Source: Microcyclospora pomicola (lineage: Eukaryota > Ascomycota > Dothideomycetes > Capnodiales). From it: a stretch of DNA of 24,756 nucleotides. The stretch spans positions 1 through 24,756 of the forward strand of contig NHNY01000053.1 of the NCBI GenBank assembly GCA_002786065.1, given 5' to 3'. This document shows positions 9,135-20,258 of the stretch, in pieces (positions within the stretch are counted from its first letter, which is position 1; every line of letters begins with the position of its first letter). The position numbers and the translations under genes were made by a program. The notes under the pieces are model-generated. The model did not search any database, was not told the origin of the DNA, and was given only the letters and a program-made list of their open reading frames with translations.

Positions 9135-11139
9135 GAAAGGACATTGGTGGCTACAGGAGATGCTTCTGCTTGGCTCGCTGCAGCTTTTGAGGAAGCATAG
9201 ATGAAAATGTCAAGTTCGGAATCATGATGATGGCTGACGCCTGCACGACGGTCGCTCACATCACGGTCGAACGCGTGGCACCCGGGTACGTTTGGGGTTT
9301 CTGGCGTTGGTATCCACGGTGCTCATGGATCACGATGGGTTTGCCTGATGATTGCAATGATACCCACAACACTCTGTTTCTCGTAGTACGGATTCCTTAC
9401 AGCAGTACCTAGCTTAGGTTAGCTAGAAAGGAGACATTATCTGTGACTTGCATTTCACTCCGTTCGTAACAGCTTTGAGCTTGTTTTACGGCCTATGTCC
9501 TTGTGTATGATAATCGATGCTACGGTACCATCTATATAAGCCGCGAAGAAACTATATTCACGAGAATCCTTAAACGAGACTCGATCAGGATTGTTCGAGC
9601 GAGCTTATGCGATATCATTAGTTGAAATTGAGCCTCGACAGGAATGGTGATCGACAGGAGTGGGACATCACCGTATCACAAATCTCGATCATACATCACC
9701 AGACATGCTCGTCATTCCAGCTTTACAGCACGTGCGGTCGTCAAGGGGCTGTCGATGTCCAAATCAGCATGTCGGGTGTTGGTGAGACGAAGTCATCCGG
9801 AAGTACCTAATGCACGCATTGTAGAGCAACTACTGTAGCAATATACTATGTTAGATAGCGCTGGGCTCTCTACTAGTGTTAGGTCCAGGACCAGTTTCTC
9901 CAAGCACCTATTCGCTCGTCCGCCTAGACGCTCGCCTCGTTCGGGGTTGACGCCGAAGTCTTGTCGCGGCTATTGTCGGGAACGACGAGTCTTGAGGTAG
10001 TAGGTTAAGCATAAGTGAAACAAGGTGTGCTAAGCGGTCGCCTAAAAGCTTAGCGGGCTGCGATTTGCCGCGGTGTCCGAAACCGTTCCATTACCTGACC
10101 CAACATGAGTCGCAGGCGTGGCATCTTTGATTTTCACGGTTCCCGTTCCAAAAGCTTTCTTATTGCAGCTCAGCTCATGGCGTCCTGGGCGAATTCCGCG
10201 GTGCTTACACCTGCTACGGGACGACCAGAGGAAAAACACTCTCATAGCTATGATTATGGGACCGAGCAACGGTGATATCCCACGGTACCAGAGTGAGCAA
10301 ATCAGCCCGGAAGGATCGACTGACTGCATCCTGCCGACTCGTATTCCTCTCTACGATGACCCATGCACGGACCCAACTGCGGCAGGCAAGTCGCCATTTT
10401 CGAGGAAGAACTTAGTTCGCTGCGCCGCATGACTGCAGGATATCGACCCTCGATCTTCGATCCGGATACCGGAGCGACCATAGCCTGCGCATGTGACCTT
10501 GCTACAGTAGACCAATGCTCTGCGGATTGCTCCAAGTCTATGGAAGAGCCCAGTCTCTGTAGGCTCGATCTTGCCCGTTACTGCTGTGTGTAGCCTCAAG
10601 CGCATCCGGAAAAGTTGCGTCCAGGACGGTGGAGAACAAGCGCTGCGCCACCTCAAGTGACACATTGATACTTTACCGCCGCATCGCCGTCAGTGGCGGT
10701 AGTCGAAGAGGCCAGTGGATCATCACATAGGTACTCGTTGAGCCACGTCTGTAAGTGGAGCTGCAGCCGCTGATCCCTCGCTTAGCTCACATTGGATTTC
10801 GCCGGGATCAATCATATCCGCGAGTGGATTGTTGATCATGCATGCTACGCACTGTATCACACTTATTATGAGGCAAACTTGGAATGATTACAGCAGGGCA
10901 CTCGTATCCTTCGCGGCTCTGCAGAGATGTCGGCGCCGATCACTTCCAAGCTTCGCCTTAGTCTTTTCACATGCTCGTTCATGCTCGCGCGCGAGGATTC
11001 GTGCGTCGAGCTTAATGCCGTCTGCCATGATGATGAAGTGTTGGAAGAATCTAGTCTATCCCTGGTTTGAGGATCATATCAGGTTTCCTCCAGCTCGAGC
11101 GAGGATGCCTTCAATCCGTGACCGTTCGCTCACATACAA
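9135..11139. other. 2 kb intergenic region with a repeat copy
   Basis: No supported gene. It contains a TATATAA at 9532-9538, repeat copy A (9592-10080), and about 1 kb of unique-looking sequence with only short, uncoupled frames on both strands. The minus-strand frames between 10.3 and 11.0 kb show ordinary codon usage in places but carry frequent stops and no coherent splice sites. They may be the remains of a decayed gene, but I cannot name one. Confidence 0.45.
9592..10080 (+). repeat. dispersed repeat, copy A (left direct copy)
   Basis: Aligns by eye with 20259-20680 in the same orientation. Shared blocks include TTCGAGCGAGCT/TTTGAGCGAGCT at the start, TCGACAGGA repeated twice, AGCACGTGCGGTCG, GACGCCGAAGTCTTGTCGCGGCT, GTGAAACAAGGTGTGC and AGCGGGCTGCG near the end. 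Many differences are C-to-T or G-to-A, mainly making copy A more AT-rich, as RIP or methylation decay would. It carries no protein. Ends are approximate, and no target-site duplication was seen. The repeat class (MITE, SINE-like, solo terminal repeat) is undetermined. Confidence 0.8.
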
Positions 11140-12578
11140 ATGGCAGCAACCCGAGCTCACGACCGGCTTCCCGCGCATACTATGAGCCTTCGCCTCAAGT
11201 CTTTGGCAACCGATACCTTGCCCGCCATCGACGGTGACCGGGCCTCGCTCGAGAGCAATGATTTGGCGCAGGGCGACGGCTTGGAGCAGAGACCGTTTCT
11301 CGATCAAGTGTCAGACTCCCTCACAACAATCACTATTACTTCTGACGAGGACTTGCTCACGGTTGCTCGTGATCTCTGAGCACAGGAACCTACCGCTGAC
11401 GACAACTCTAGAGAACAACCACTTGCCATTCTGCCTTCGCGTTTGCGTGCGCAAATTCACCCTCCATCACGAGGGTGTCAGACCGTCACGAAGCTCCTGC
11501 TTTATGTGACGGCATTCGTCCTCGTACTCTTGTAAGATCATCTCCAACACAGCTAGGGACCGAACACCGCTGACTTGTTCCAAGTGGCATTCTACATCTC
11601 TTACAGGTCGCGCTAGGACGCTCGCGAGTATGGTGGGATCTAGACAAGCTCGCCTGGATGCCTGAATGGGGGGCACCGAGTCATCTTGATGTCGAGTCAT
11701 TTCAGCATGCAACAGATAGCCTGCGTAATGTCCTACCGATTCCATGTCATTCCCATAACGACTACACGAGACGAAGGCCGTTATGGGATGCATTGCATTA
11801 CGGATGCACGGGAGTAGAGGCAGATGTATGGGTTATTGATGCAGAGCTGTATGTCGGCCACGACAAGGCCGCTCTGAAGCCTGAGCGGACATTTCGGAGG
11901 ATGTACGTGGATCCAATCGCCGACCTTCTGGACAGGGTGAACCCTTGGGCTAAGTCCGCCAATGCCACTATGCATGGTGTCTTCAGCATGGATGCCAACC
12001 AAACACTCGTCCTCCTTGTGGATATGAAGTCCGACGGTCCCAAGACCTTTCAATGTGTGTTTGAACAGCTCGAACGCCTCCGGAGCAAGGGCTACTTGAC
12101 GTTCTGGGATGGCTATGTGGTCCATAGGCGGCCGGTAACGGTTGTCGGGACAGGGAACACACCATTTGAAATGATTCTCGCACAGTCTCAATACCGCGAT
12201 ATCTTCTTTGACGCTCCTCTCGATGATCTAAAAGGCCGAAGAAAGGATACATCGTCCACGTCTACGTCAGTAAGGTTGGCCGAGTTTGATACGAGCAATT
12301 CGTATTACGCTAGCGTGTCGCTCAAGCAAGCGATAGGACATATATCCTCGAGCATGCTAAATGCTGACCAGATGGAGATCATTCGCGATCAGGTATCTAC
12401 TGCAAGGCAGCGGAAGCTAAAGGCGAGGTACTGGGACACTCCGTCCTGGCCGATCAATCTACGGAACCATGTCTGGTCGCTATTAGTCGATGAAGGCGTT
12501 GCCTACCTTAACGTTGACGACCTTCGAAGCGCTGCTTCGAGCGACTGGAAGGTACGGGTACATAGCCTTTGGCTATAG
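11140..12578 (+). CDS. AIM6-like membrane-anchored PLC-like phosphodiesterase
   Basis: Model: join(11140..11307, 11386..11531, 11585..12578), 435 aa. Residues 1-90 form a cytosolic-looking polar N-terminus, followed by one membrane segment (~92-115, LLLYVTAFVLVLFGILHLL). The catalytic-type domain begins with IPCHSHNDY (His at ~160) and includes GVEADVW and the YVGHD segment, the metal-binding pattern of the AIM6/GDPD-like TIM barrel. Related proteins are named 'altered inheritance of mitochondria protein 6'; the substrate is not known. The second intron uses a CTGAC branch and an AAG acceptor; it is the only junction that keeps the frame and gives the FGILHLLQVALG segment expected in the family. 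The first intron (GTGTCA...CACAG) is less certain. The start at 11140 (CAAATGG) is preferred over the in-frame ATG at 11182. Converges on TAS1. Confidence 0.85.
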
Positions 12579-13153
12579 TTCGCGTTTAATTTTTTGAAGA
12601 GCGAAGACTACAGCTACGATAATATGTTGTCGAGCATCGCCGTTGGACAGAGTATATGGAGCCTTCTAACTTACTACCCTTTTATACTTATACTCTTTAT
12701 TTAGCCGATTATCGTTACTTCATCTCCTAGTGTCGTAGTTCCTATTTAACCGATGCTAGAGAATGGAACAATACCCAATTAACCCTACTTAATGTTATCT
12801 CCCTCTCGATCTATATTAACCTAGTAGTGTTACCTCGACACTCCGGCTACTTTTAGATATAAGGCGTTTCCATAAGACAATGGGGCTTATACAAAAGCGG
12901 CAGCCCGTGATCCTAAGGAGGCGCCTCAACCAACATGCCTTTCGCAGATGTACTTGTGAGTCTGAACATGCCTCAGAAGATTTCATCTGCCTCATACATA
13001 TAACGCTAGTCATCACATAGGCGTCACTATGGTCGTCTACTTGGAAAAGCGTGTTTGTGACAGTACGGATGTGTTGCGAACGAAGCTGGCCCCTTCGTAG
13101 CCAAAGATTACCTCATGCCTCACAATGTATGTTCCGCGTGCATCAGACACCTA
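12579..13153. other. convergent intergenic region, AT-rich and RIP-like
   Basis: Lies between the stops of the AIM6-like gene and TAS1. From about 12580 to 12860 the composition shifts to AT, with many TA dinucleotides and few CpG, unlike the flanks. This is the look of sequence mutated by repeat-induced point mutation. No gene was found. Both 3' ends of the convergent genes fall here. Confidence 0.55.
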
Positions 13154-16100
13154 TCAACCTCGCATTCTACTCTCAACTGTTTCCAGACTGGCAACAATGC
13201 AATGGGCGTTGACACCACCATACCCCAGCGCCGTGACACCAACCCGGTCGCCCGTATTAAGCATCAGATGGCTCAGCAATGGAGAGATTTCCTTCTTGCT
13301 GCTCATGTCTACAAGCTCGTTGATCTGACCGAGTTGACGCAGCGGAGGCATCACGCCTTTTTGTACCGCAAGTGCTGCCTTGATGAGCGATATCATCCCG
13401 GAGGCGGTTTCTGAGTTGCCAAGGTTTCCTTTGTTCGAGCCAACGAAAAGTGTTCTTGTTGGATCTGTGGCAGCAGCATCCTCGTCCGTCTCGCTGACTG
13501 ACTCGCTTCCACTTGCAGAGGTGTGACCGCTGTTCAGCTTCGTGCCCGAAGTACTCGCAAACATACTGTCTACGGGTCTCGCTTCTGTGACGGAAAACGC
13601 CCTTTGGAGAGCTTTGATTTCGAGTGCATCACCAATACTGGTACCACTGCCATGCATCTCCACATAGCGAATGGAATGTGGATGTACTCCGGCGTGCGAA
13701 ATGGCATCGCTCACCACTTTCGCTTGGCCGGAAGAGCTTGGGACTGTGAAGCCTATCTTGTCGACGGCGCCATCGGTACCAATGGCATGGCCTTCGATGA
13801 CGGCGTAGATGCGATCGCCAGCAGCCTTGGCCGCACTTAAACGCTTCAGCACTACTGCAGCAACGCCGTCAGCTGGGACCGAGCCATCGGAGCGAGCGTC
13901 TAGCGGGCGACATTCTCCGCTGACCGAAAAGATCTTGCCAGAAGAGGTCACATAACCTCCAAGCTGGGGGTAAGCGACGGACACGCCTCCAACCAGCGCC
14001 GTTTCACAGTCTCCGGCGCGAAGGCAATTGATGGCTTGATGAACAGCCACAAGGGATGAGGCGCATGCTGTGTTGATGTCCAAGCTCGGCCCAGTAAGAT
14101 TGAGCTTGTAGGCTGCAAAGGTTGACGCGTTCGGATCCAAGACAACTCGATAGCGACTCTCGAACTCGGTAGCGCCCATGATCTCCGAGTTGTTATGCTG
14201 GTACGTATTATGCGCAATGCCGACGAATGTCCCGACATTGGTCCCGGTTGTTTTGGAGGTAACAATAGATGCGTCATGTAGTGCCTGTCTCGCGACCAGC
14301 AGGAACAATCGTTTCTGCATGAGTGAGTCAGCGGGGTTGTCACATTTTGTTTGAACAGCATTCGATCACTCACCTGAGGATCAAGCCTCTGTGCCTCCTC
14401 GTCTGACATGGCCCAATCACTAGCCTTGAAGTGGTCGAGGCCCTCAATACTACCATACCGTGGGACGAAGACCTCACCCTCTACGAGAGCCGCATCTTTG
14501 GCGCCAGACCCGTTGCTTGTGGTGATGCCATCTTCCTGCGCCATCAGCAAATCCCACATCTCTTCGGTCGAATTGGCGCCGGGAAAGCGTCCAGCCATGC
14601 CAACGATCGCAAATATATCTTCTTCCTGATGTGTACCAAAGTCAGTCGCCGAGCTGTGCACATACCCTGACAGCTTGGCGGAGAGAATGGATTCCATTGT
14701 GCCCTGAAGAAGAAGTTCATCATCATTGACCGATAGCGCGAGATGAGCAGCTTGTTTGCGTACGGTTGGATGGTAGAAGGCGTCCAACAGGGAGAAATCC
14801 GCGCCCGGAAACTCTGTCTTGATCTTCCTATGTAAGGCCGTCAGGAGGATACTGTGGCCACCAGCATCGTAGAAGGTTGTGTCCAAGTCCGGAATTTCAC
14901 TCTGCTGCAACACTGCTTTCCAGGTCTGAGCGACCACGTGTTCGAGCCGGCTAACGTGCGAAGCAGATGTCTCTGACATCTCTGATTGTGGATCGGGGCG
15001 TCCAGTCTCAGTCGTTTTGACGGGATTCAAATCATGCTCTATGGCATCCCGCGTATTGAGTTTTTGAACTTGCTGATGATCAACTTTACCATTGGCATTC
15101 AGTGGAAGATGGTCGACAGCGACGAATTTGCTGGGAATAGAGTAGCTTGGGAGGTCAGTGGAAATTGCTGCTCGAAGCTGACTGCCTTGCACGCTACTTG
15201 GCGTCAAGAAGGCGACCAGAGTATCGTCGACGACCTGAACAGATGCCATCATTACCACGGGACAATGATCCAGAATGCTCTTCTCGATCGCAGCAAGGTC
15301 CAGGCGATATCCACGGACCTTGACCTCTCGATTATTCATCCGTCCAGTGATGTGTAGCCTACCGTGCTCATCGATATAACCTCTGTCGCCAGATCGATAC
15401 ATCCTGGTGGGTTCTCCATGTAGAGCGATTGTGCGGAACCGTTCGGCGGTCAGTGCGGGTTGACCTTTGTAGCCACGAGATACCTGGAGCCCAGCAATAC
15501 AGATCTCACCAGTTCTCCCGGTGGGTAGGGAGTCGTCCGAGGTCTCGTCACAGATCAAAATCGTCATGTTGGCGTTACCGCGGCCGATGTTGGATGGAGA
15601 GAACCGGGCTTCTGGCGTTGAAACAACCAACTCGTTCGAGCAGATGACCGTGGTCTCGGTTGGGCCATAAGCATGAATCAACGAGACTGCCTTGCTCCAT
15701 CTGTCGAGTAAACCAGCAGAAGATGCCTCGCCTCCAACGGAAAGTATCGCTAGGCTTGGGAATCTCCTGCTAGAGGCAAGCGTGGATAGCACTGATGGGG
15801 TCGTATGGAAGAAGTTGATGTCATTAAGATCGATCATGTCGGCTAGATAGTCCGCTACCAAGAGTGAGGGGTGGTCGACGAAGCAGAGAGTGGCTCCGTA
15901 GCACAAAGTTACAGCCCATTCAAGAATGGATGCGTCGAACGCAAAAGTGGCGAATTGGAGGACACGGGAACCGGGACCAATCTTGAGAACAGCCCTGCTG
16001 GAACTCACGTAGCTGCTTAGGTTCTGATGCTCGACCATGATGGCCTTCGGTGTTCCTGTGGACCCGGAGGTAAATACAATATACGCGAGATCGGAGCTGT

Positions 16101-18198
16101 GCGGATCAGCTACAGACTCAGATACCCCATGGGGATACTCGGTGATCGTTCGAGTGTCAAGGTAGCCCGATGACGAGCTGGAAGAATCATACAGTGCCTC
16201 TTCGTGGGAGTCTGTGATGAAGATGCTGAACTCCGCAACGCGCAATATGGCCTGTTTCCGCGCGGTGGGAAGGGTCTTGTCGACGACCACGTAGCAACCG
16301 CCAGCCTTAAGGACAGCGAGGATCCAGATCACGGTCTCGAATGAACGCTGTATATGAAGCGCGACGACATCTTCCCGGCCGATGCCACGTTGCTGGAGAT
16401 CTAATTCAAACGCATGTGTCAGGCTCATGTAAGACAAGTGACATGGTGCTGACTTGCTGTATGTGTTATAGAGAGGCAAAGATACATGTACAACAATGAT
16501 ACCAAGGGTCGTTGCGATAGGTGCACAGGAGGTACTCACATAATGCTCTGCTATCAGAGGCTCGATCCAATTCGGCGTAGGTCATGGACGAACCAGTCTC
16601 TCCGGCAAATAAAGCTACAGCTTCCGGCTGCACTGCTGCCCGCTCGCGGAACCAGTCTGTGACTCTGCAGGAGCGAACCAACTCCGCGTTGTCGATGTGT
16701 GGTCCTTTAATCAACGTCGCAACCTCTCTGTGGTGGGAGCAATGCGAAGTCCGCAACTTGAAGTCAGCAGTCTGCTGAGAGAGCCGCACAACGCTTAAAA
16801 AGTCCGCTTTGAAAGATTCGATCGTGGGAACATCGAAGACCATTGGATCCGATATCACACCAAGCGACACGCCGTCAGCGTGCTCCAGGAAGCAGAAGAA
16901 TAGGTCCCATACTCCTTGCACGGGGTACAGAGTACATGAAGAATCCCCCAGCTTGGGACTGAACGTGACAACCACTTTTGTAGATCTGCTGTCCAGATCG
17001 CCCTCTTCTTCACACACAGCCGCATGGAGGGACATGAACGGATACATCTCGTGTCGCTTGGCTTGTGAGATTCGCTTCCCAACGTCCCTCACAAGGTCGA
17101 GGAAGGTTCCGTCATCTCGCAGAAGTGCTGCCAAGGGTTGCTTAATCGGCATTGTGTTTGCCATATGCGACACGCAATGTGCAAACTGCGGCTCTCTTGA
17201 TCCAAATGCAACCTGTAGCGTGTGATCATGGTGCGGCGTCGGCCTGGAGTGACCAGCCAGGACCAAGCCAATCGCCGAAGTTGCGATACGAAACCACGAG
17301 GTGCCGTACAGCTTCGACCAGGCTTTCAGTTCCTCGTTTGGGAAGAATGCCCATGTATCCATACGGCGGTAGTCATGTTGCGCTGAGGGCGTAGAGGGCA
17401 TTTCGTGCATCCAGGTGTACGGTACCGTGCGGGATGTTTGTGCCAACCAGAACGACTTGGCTTCCTGTGCTGCTTGGCCGCGGAGATAGGCGTCCTGGCG
17501 CTGGACGAATTCGCCGTACCTAGGCACAAGATGGGTCGGCTCGCTGAGTATAGGATGAGCAGTCATCTCAAGTAGCTGGCGAGACAGAAAGCTCATACTC
17601 GTTCCATCGACAGCAATGTGGTGACCCATTGCGTAAATGGTATAACTCGTGCTCAGAGCATCGGCGGTAGGTGCGAAGGTTTGATGGACAATCCATCGTA
17701 GCGGGAAGTCTGTCGACAAATCGAAGGGCGTTCGTAGAGCCTGCGCAAGCTTTCTCTCATCGCTGATGATCTCGACCTGCTGGACACAGCAACTTGGCTC
17801 ATGAACAGCCATGTAAGCCTGCGAGAGGTCTTGTGCCACATTGTCCAAATGGAAAGTCGTGCGTAGCATGTCATGCTTAAGTCCAAGTCGGTGAATGCCT
17901 GTTTGGCTGATTAGATTGCGCAACGAGGATCTCATGCGTTCAAGCGTATGTGTATCTTACAATTGAGAATGGTCTCCAGCTGAAGCGTAGCCTCGTGCAG
18001 CTCTACCTTCAGCGTGAGCGTGTAATGAGTCGCCCATGGTCTGCGGATGTAGTCCAACCACAAGACTTCTTGTACTTTCGAAAGGGGGATGAGGGCGCAG
18101 ACATCACCCTGCGGCGAAGACAAACGAAACGAGGTTCCGGGGGCAATCGCAGGGCCGGTGATGAACGGCATCGGGGTTGTAGTCATGCTGGGATCCAT
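13154..18198 (-). CDS. TAS1: tenuazonic acid synthetase-like NRPS-PKS hybrid (C-A-T-KS)
   Basis: Model: complement(join(13154..14314, 14374..16400, 16540..17898, 17961..18198)), 1594 aa, close to known TAS1 proteins. Introns of 59, 139 and 62 nt start GTGAGT, GTGAGT and GTAAGA and keep the frame through conserved motifs. Order: condensation (~30-450, HHIAVDG at 172); adenylation (~490-985, FTSGSTGTPK at 642, YGPTETT at 777, YRSGDRG at 867); thiolation (~1012-1085, GGHS, Ser ~1049); terminal ketosynthase (~1127-1594). KS has Cys1292 (DINTACASS), His1429 (EMHGSGTS) and Asn1508 (NKGNLGN) where ordinary KS domains have His. There is no AT, KR, ACP or TE. In TAS1 the A domain loads isoleucine, C joins it to acetoacetyl-CoA and KS closes the tetramic acid ring. 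A short Ser/Thr/acidic insert lies between His1429 and Asn1508. The start at 18198 has a strong context (CACCATGG). All core motifs are present, so it looks functional. Confidence 0.95.
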
Positions 18199-18270
18199 GG
18201 TGAGCGAGTTGTACAAGTGAGCGGACCTAGAGACGAAGCTGCTGTGAACAAATGGGCTGCACGGGCATGC

Positions 18271-18277
18271 TACTTAT
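18271..18277 (-). promoter_or_regulatory. probable TATA box of TAS1
   Basis: On the minus strand the sequence reads CTATAAGTAGC. The TATAAGT lies about 73-80 bases upstream of the TAS1 start codon, which would leave a leader of roughly 40 nt. It is the only TATA-like element close to this start. Confidence 0.5.
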
Positions 18278-18689
18278 AGCAGTTGATGTCGCGACTTCAA
18301 CAGGCTGGGAGCCACAAGCTGAATGCTGAACGATGACTCGTGTGAGCTAGTCATATGCGACATGCATGCAAGAATCAGCAGACCCGTCGTGAAGAGACAT
18401 GATCGTCGCAGAGGAGGATTGATGTCTTGCTCTCCGGATCCTTCACAACCATCTCTTGGATCAACGTGCCTGGTAGCCTGCATAGACATTGATCAGCTAT
18501 GAGCATACTCGAGCTGGTAAAGCGTGAGGAGCAGATGCGAGACGCTCAATCTAAAGCGCAAGGATCAGTCATGCAGGCACAGTAATGTAGCTCGCGCACC
18601 TTTACGTTGTAACATACATGTCCGACCTTGGTGGCGTAGCATGACGTGAACAGTCGGGATCTCTGCTGTCGAGTGCAAGGGCTGCTTGA

Positions 18690-18700
18690 TCGCAAGGCGA
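18690..18700. promoter_or_regulatory. AflR-type palindrome TCGCAAGGCGA
   Basis: An exact match to TCGSWNNSCGR, the site bound by AflR-type Zn2Cys6 activators in other fungi, about 490 bases upstream of the TAS1 start. A CGGGGACCG (CGG-N3-CCG) lies ten bases further at 18710-18718. A match of this kind is expected by chance roughly once in 16 kb, so the pair is only suggestive. Confidence 0.25.
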
Positions 18701-19434
18701 GATCCTGCACGGGGACCGGGTGTTACATCAATATGGCACATACCACGAAGTAGTGGCGAGGTTGGCGACCTGGGTAGCCTCATGATCCTCAGTCTCGCTA
18801 TAGCTCAAGCTCGCGAGGAGATCTTCAATGGCGATGTTACAGTCTGCGCTCTCTGCAGGATGCCAGGCAGGATCCCGCAGGCTGATCGTGGGGAATACGT
18901 TGAAATGGCTGGTGAGCGAGCAACCTCTGATCCTTGGGACTCGACGTTCGCCAACGATGTCCGAGAGACACGGCAAGTTGGTGGGCCTCAAGCTGAACGG
19001 CAGGCTGCTGACATGACAGCAGACTCTTCCGCATGATGTCGCGATCGTGCTGCTCGCTCACCGATCTCCTGCCTGTTGCTTCTTACCTGATCGTGAGCCG
19101 TCCCGATGACCATCTAGCGCAGGAATATCAAGCACCATCAGCTCGCCGTCACGCAGCGGAGGGGCATTTAAAGCTTGATTCAGCCGCAGCGTGGGTACGG
19201 CGATCGACATCACCAGCAGCGACGCTGGACGGCAGAGGCAGAGACTGTTAGCTGCATTGTTGGTAGGAGAGCCCTTTCGGTACTGGAGCAGGCCAAATGC
19301 CACATACACGGTACCGTGCTGAGGTTGCGAAGCTCATGACGCTAGCTATGTCGGAGGTGAATGGCACCAATGCGGCGCTAATAACAGTAGCTAACCCTTT
19401 ACGCGACCCTCGCAACTATAATTAACAACGCAGA

Positions 19435-19459
19435 GATGCGGAAATCAGTCTTCCGCATC
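19435..19459. repeat. perfect 9-bp stem-loop
   Basis: GATGCGGAA and its exact reverse complement TTCCGCATC are separated by a 7-nt loop. It lies next to the nested inverted repeat at 19494-19544 in an AT-richer patch, which suggests a decayed small transposable element or a regulatory palindrome. It is not followed by a T-run. Confidence 0.6.
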
Positions 19460-19493
19460 CTAGGGACTAAATCTATCGCAAGGGAGTAAATCG

Positions 19494-19544
19494 ATATAGC
19501 TTTGGAACTGACCTCTCGTATTGATACACGAGAAAGCGCTATAT
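19494..19544. repeat. nested inverted repeat
   Basis: Outer arms ATATAGC (19494-19500) and GCTATAT (19538-19544) enclose inner arms TCTCGT (19514-19519) and ACGAGA (19528-19533). The two-level symmetry is unlikely to be chance within 51 bases. It could be the end of a MITE-like element; no partner copy was seen in the window. Confidence 0.5.
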
Positions 19545-20258
19545 GGCGAGTTCATTACGGTAGATGTAGTTTATGTTTCACGCTCAGGGATGTTGAGTCA
19601 AGCGCGTGTACATTATGCCGCGAGGATCGGCGACTTTTATAAGCGTACATATTGGCGGACGCATAAGCTTTGACGGCCCGTGAAAACCGGCAATGCAATT
19701 TCGAACGGCGCACGGTGAGTCCCGCAGTTTTCGTCCGCTCGGAGGTCGCTTGAGGCACAATAGTTTCTTGTTTCCAGAGCGTGGCCGGTCTGGTGCGAAA
19801 GCTAAGCGTTGACATTACTTCGGTCAAGGTGACATTGTTGCGTCGGTCATGCGAGTAGAGGGGTTCCGTGCGTGCAGCACTGTCGATCAAGGATAGGGGC
19901 GATCTCCGAAACGAGAGACCGCATGCGACGCGAATGGCGTGCTCGAAGAGGAAGCACTAAGAGCTGCGTGGCGCCCAACGCAGTAAGGACGCACTGTCGC
20001 TTAGAAGACTCCATGGCAGGCGTGAATAGGCGTGGGCTTAATGACTGGTCGGAGAGACTTCGTGAGAAGTCGGGAAGGGTAGCGGCTAAGCGGGGAGAGA
20101 AGTGGCGCGAGCGCTGTCAGCACTAAAGGTCCTTCATCATAACTGTTCATGGCCGACAGGGGACGGCTGCGGGCGGCACTCATGAGTTGATCCGAAAAAG
20201 TATCGACTCCATGCCCGCGAGTCAGGAGCTTGCGATTCCTGAGTTGCCGATTCTGGGC

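Noticed and set aside
10118-11040. Short frames on both strands between repeat A and the AIM6-like gene
   Set aside because: Frequent stops, no family resemblance and no coherent splicing; at most a decayed gene.
11467-11793. Minus-strand frame of 108 codons that looks helical and Glu-rich
   Set aside because: It lies antisense to exons 2 and 3 and the second intron of the AIM6-like gene, which has clear family motifs.
18567-19309. Possible minus-strand gene in the TAS1-MFS gap (frames containing LRDGELMVLDIPALDGH and IAIEDLLASLSYSETEDHE, with GT donors nearby)
   Set aside because: The pieces look coding-like, but no donor/acceptor pair joins them in a consistent frame, the only clean intron would be under 40 nt, and no domain is recognisable.
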